A stretch of DNA of 59,717 bases from Streptomyces roseicoloratus (GTDB lineage: Bacteria > Actinomycetota > Actinomycetes > Streptomycetales > Streptomycetaceae), in contig NZ_SDOY01000007.1 of assembly GCF_004117935.1 (NCBI RefSeq), positions 1-59,717 on the forward strand, written 5' to 3'. The notes under the pieces were generated by a model, which worked only from the letters and a program-made list of their open reading frames with translations, did no database searches and had not been told where the DNA came from. How positions within the stretch are numbered: the first letter of the stretch is position 1; every line of letters starts with the position of its first letter. Positions 57,955 through 59,717 of this stretch are shown here, piece after piece. Made by a program: the position numbers and the translations under genes.

Positions 57955-59717
57955 CTAGTTGGTGCCGATCTTCGCGAGCAGGTCGACGATCCTGGCCTGC
58001 ACCTCGGCGCTGGTCGACCGCTCCGCGAGGAACAGCACCGTCTCGCCCGAGGAGAGCCGGGGCAGTTCGGCCTCGTCGAGGCCCGCGGAGGTGTAGACGA
58101 CCAGCGGCGTGCGGTTCAACCGGCCGTTGGCGCGCAGCCAGTCGATGATCCCGGCCCGGCGGCGGCGCACCTGCATCAGGTCCATCACCACCAGGTTCGG
58201 CCGCATCTGCTGGGCCAGCGAGACCGCCTCGGTGTCGGTCGCCGCCCGCACCACCTGCATCCCGCGCCGCTCCAGCGTCGCCGCGAGCGCCTGGGCGATC
58301 TCCTCGCTCTCCTCGATGAGGAGCACGCGGGACGGGTGCTGCTCGCTGTCCCGTGGTGCCAGCGCCTTCAGCAGGACGGCGGGATCGGCGCCGTACGCCT
58401 CCTCGCGGGTCGCCTGCCCGAGCCCGGCCGCGAGCAGCACCGGCACCTCGGCGGCGACCGCCGCCTGCCGCAGCGACTGCAGCGCGGTACGGGTGATGGG
58501 GCCGGTCAGCGGGTCGACGAAGAGCGCGGCCGGGAAGGCGGCGATCTGCGCGTCGACCTCCTCGCGGGAGTGCACGATCACCGGCCGGTAGCCGCGGTCG
58601 CTCAGCGCCTGCTGCGTGGCCACGTCGGGCGCGGGCCAGACGAGCAGCCGGCGCGGGTTGTCCAGCGGCTCCGGGGGCAGTTCGTCGTCGACGGGCTGCG
58701 GGACCGGCTGGTTCGACACCTCCACCGCGCCGCCGGGGCCGTCCAGCGGCTCGGGCCCCTCCGCCGAGCCTTCGGCGGGCGCCTCTATCGCGTACGCACG
58801 GCCTTCGGGAGCGGGCGTCGGGCCGAGCTTGGCGGCTGCGGAGGGCATGGCTGCGGGCGTGGCGGCGGGCATGACGGGGGGTACGGGGGCCGCGGGCGTA
58901 CCGGCGACGGCGGGGCCGTCCGCCAGGCCGTCCATGGGGCCGTTCGCGGGGCCGGGCGACTTCGCCGCGGCCATCGGGATCGGAGTCTCCGCCGGAGGGT
59001 GGGCCTTCGCGGTGGCCTCGGGCACGGCGGCGGGGACCGGGCCGGCGGACGACTGGGCGGCCGTCGGCGCCGCGGCCGGCGTCGGCGCCGGCGTCGCGGA
59101 GGGCGGGACCGGTGTGGGCTGCCGGCCCTCCGCCGCCGGGTTGCCGAGCTTGCGCCGACGGCCGGAGGGCGCGGGCGCGGACGGGGGCGTGGGCATGGGC
59201 GTGGGCATGGCGGAACCGGCCGGGGCGGGAGCGGGCCGGGCGGGCGTCGGCGTCGCGGGCTGGACGAAGGGCACGCCCTGACCGAGGGTCCGCACGCTGA
59301 ACGCACGCCCCCCTTGCGTCCCGTCCTTGGGCACGGACCCGGCCGCGGGAGCCGGCGGCGCGGCGGGAGCCGGCGGCGCGGCCGAGGCTGCCGGAGCCGA
59401 CGGAGCCGCGGGAGCGGTCGGAGCCGTCGGCATCTCGGGCGGCAGCGGTACGGAGCCGGTGCCGGTCCCCCTCGTGGTGGCGGCCGGAACGGTCACCGGT
59501 GCCTGCGGTCCCTGCGGCACCTGCCCGGCGTGCGGTACCTGCTCCGCGTGCGTGGCGGGCAGCGGGTGCGGCTGCGGCGGCGTGTGGTCGTCCTGCGGCA
59601 GGGCCCGTACGGCCCCGTGGGCGGCCGTGGCGGCCGGGGCGGGGTCCGTGCCGCGGTCGGCGTCGGCAGGCGGCAGCGCGAACGGCGTACGCGGCCCGGC
59701 CTCGGCCGCCGCGGCCC
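57955..59717 (-). CDS. C-terminal part of a receiver-domain protein (runs off right edge)
   Basis: At least 586 codons are present; the frame is open to the window edge, so the true start is beyond 59717. The visible N-terminal 300-odd residues are disordered Pro/Ala-rich. Two receiver-like domains follow: the first (RRLLVWPAPDVATQQALSDRGY, ALFVDPLTG) and the second (RVLLIEESEEIAQALAATL, LVVMDLMQVRRRR with the phosphoacceptor Asp, PLVVYTSAGL). The second lacks the usual K-P motif near the end, reading LFLAERS. This fits the tail of a Streptomyces hybrid histidine kinase or multi-receiver regulator. The gene stops 44 bp after the convergent acyl-CoA ligase gene. Confidence 0.75.
   Translation of the reverse strand, partial: AAAAEAGPRTPFALPPADADRGTDPAPAATAAHGAVRALPQDDHTPPQPHPLPATHAEQVPHAGQVPQGPQAPVTVPAATTRGTGTGSVPLPPEMPTAPTAPAAPSAPAASAAPPAPAAPPAPAAGSVPKDGTQGGRAFSVRTLGQGVPFVQPATPTPARPAPAPAGSAMPTPMPTPPSAPAPSGRRRKLGNPAAEGRQPTPVPPSATPAPTPAAAPTAAQSSAGPVPAAVPEATAKAHPPAETPIPMAAAKSPGPANGPMDGLADGPAVAGTPAAPVPPVMPAATPAAMPSAAAKLGPTPAPEGRAYAIEAPAEGSAEGPEPLDGPGGAVEVSNQPVPQPVDDELPPEPLDNPRRLLVWPAPDVATQQALSDRGYRPVIVHSREEVDAQIAAFPAALFVDPLTGPITRTALQSLRQAAVAAEVPVLLAAGLGQATREEAYGADPAVLLKALAPRDSEQHPSRVLLIEESEEIAQALAATLERRGMQVVRAATDTEAVSLAQQMRPNLVVMDLMQVRRRRAGIIDWLRANGRLNRTPLVVYTSAGLDEAELPRLSSGETVLFLAERSTSAEVQARIVDLLAKIGTN

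Overview
The window is about 60 kb of high-GC actinobacterial chromosome, almost certainly Streptomyces. The signs are strong G/C bias at third codon positions, GTG starts, leaderless promoters, a TTA codon in one gene, Rex-type and parS-type sites, and gene sets I know from Streptomyces (cydABCD with a fused CydCD, the Sco/ECuC/DtpA copper cluster, partner-switching regulators). Two parS-like 16-mers and several DnaA boxes suggest the conserved chromosome core not far from oriC. From memory the gene order resembles the S. coelicolor SCO394x-SCO401x region. There is no rRNA, CRISPR, IS element, prophage or large biosynthetic cluster.

Layout. 1-3.5 kb: the N-terminus of an unrecognised gene leaving the left edge, a LacI regulator, a HisC-type aminotransferase and a cyclophilin-like protein. 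3.6-12 kb: a Rex operator, cydA-cydB-cydCD (cytochrome bd and its assembly ABC exporter), then a soluble GAF histidine kinase. 12-19.4 kb: a Cof-type HAD phosphatase, an LLM flavin oxidoreductase with an inverted frameshifted partial copy, a broken small gene, RNA 2'-phosphotransferase, a MerR regulator, an EphD-like hydrolase/SDR fusion and an M24 peptidase. 19.6-23.2 kb: a four-gene ABC transporter operon. 23.5-29.2 kb: lipoamide dehydrogenase, a rhomboid-like membrane protein, a second HAD phosphatase, serS and pheA. 29.3-35.7 kb: a leftward copper operon (membrane protein, YcnI-like, Sco, PCu(A)C chaperone, CopCD, Tat-exported DyP peroxidase). 36-44 kb: RsbW-like kinase, aminopeptidase P, PP2C phosphatase, primase/polymerase-like protein, secreted protein, SEC-C protein and a second RsbW-like kinase. 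44-48 kb: glycerophosphodiesterase, HtrA protease, tRNA-Ser and a small Asn-rich secreted protein. 48.4-53.9 kb: a five-gene operon matching the ChsE2/ChsH2/ChsE1/ChsH1/Ltp2 set that removes the last propionyl-CoA from steroid side chains in mycobacteria. 54-59.7 kb: a DUF1906 secreted protein, a SigE-family ECF sigma factor, an acyl-CoA ligase and the C-terminus of a receiver-domain protein leaving the right edge.

Two patterns run across the window. First, minisatellite-like tandem arrays are unusually common. Inside genes the units are multiples of 3 (12-39 bp) and enlarge linkers or tails, most strikingly in three consecutive genes of the ChsH/ChsE operon. At five other genes the array spans the stop codon, as if gene 3' ends had been duplicated. 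Second, at least seven genes have a TANNNT hexamer 6 or 7 nt before the start codon, the geometry of leaderless transcription.
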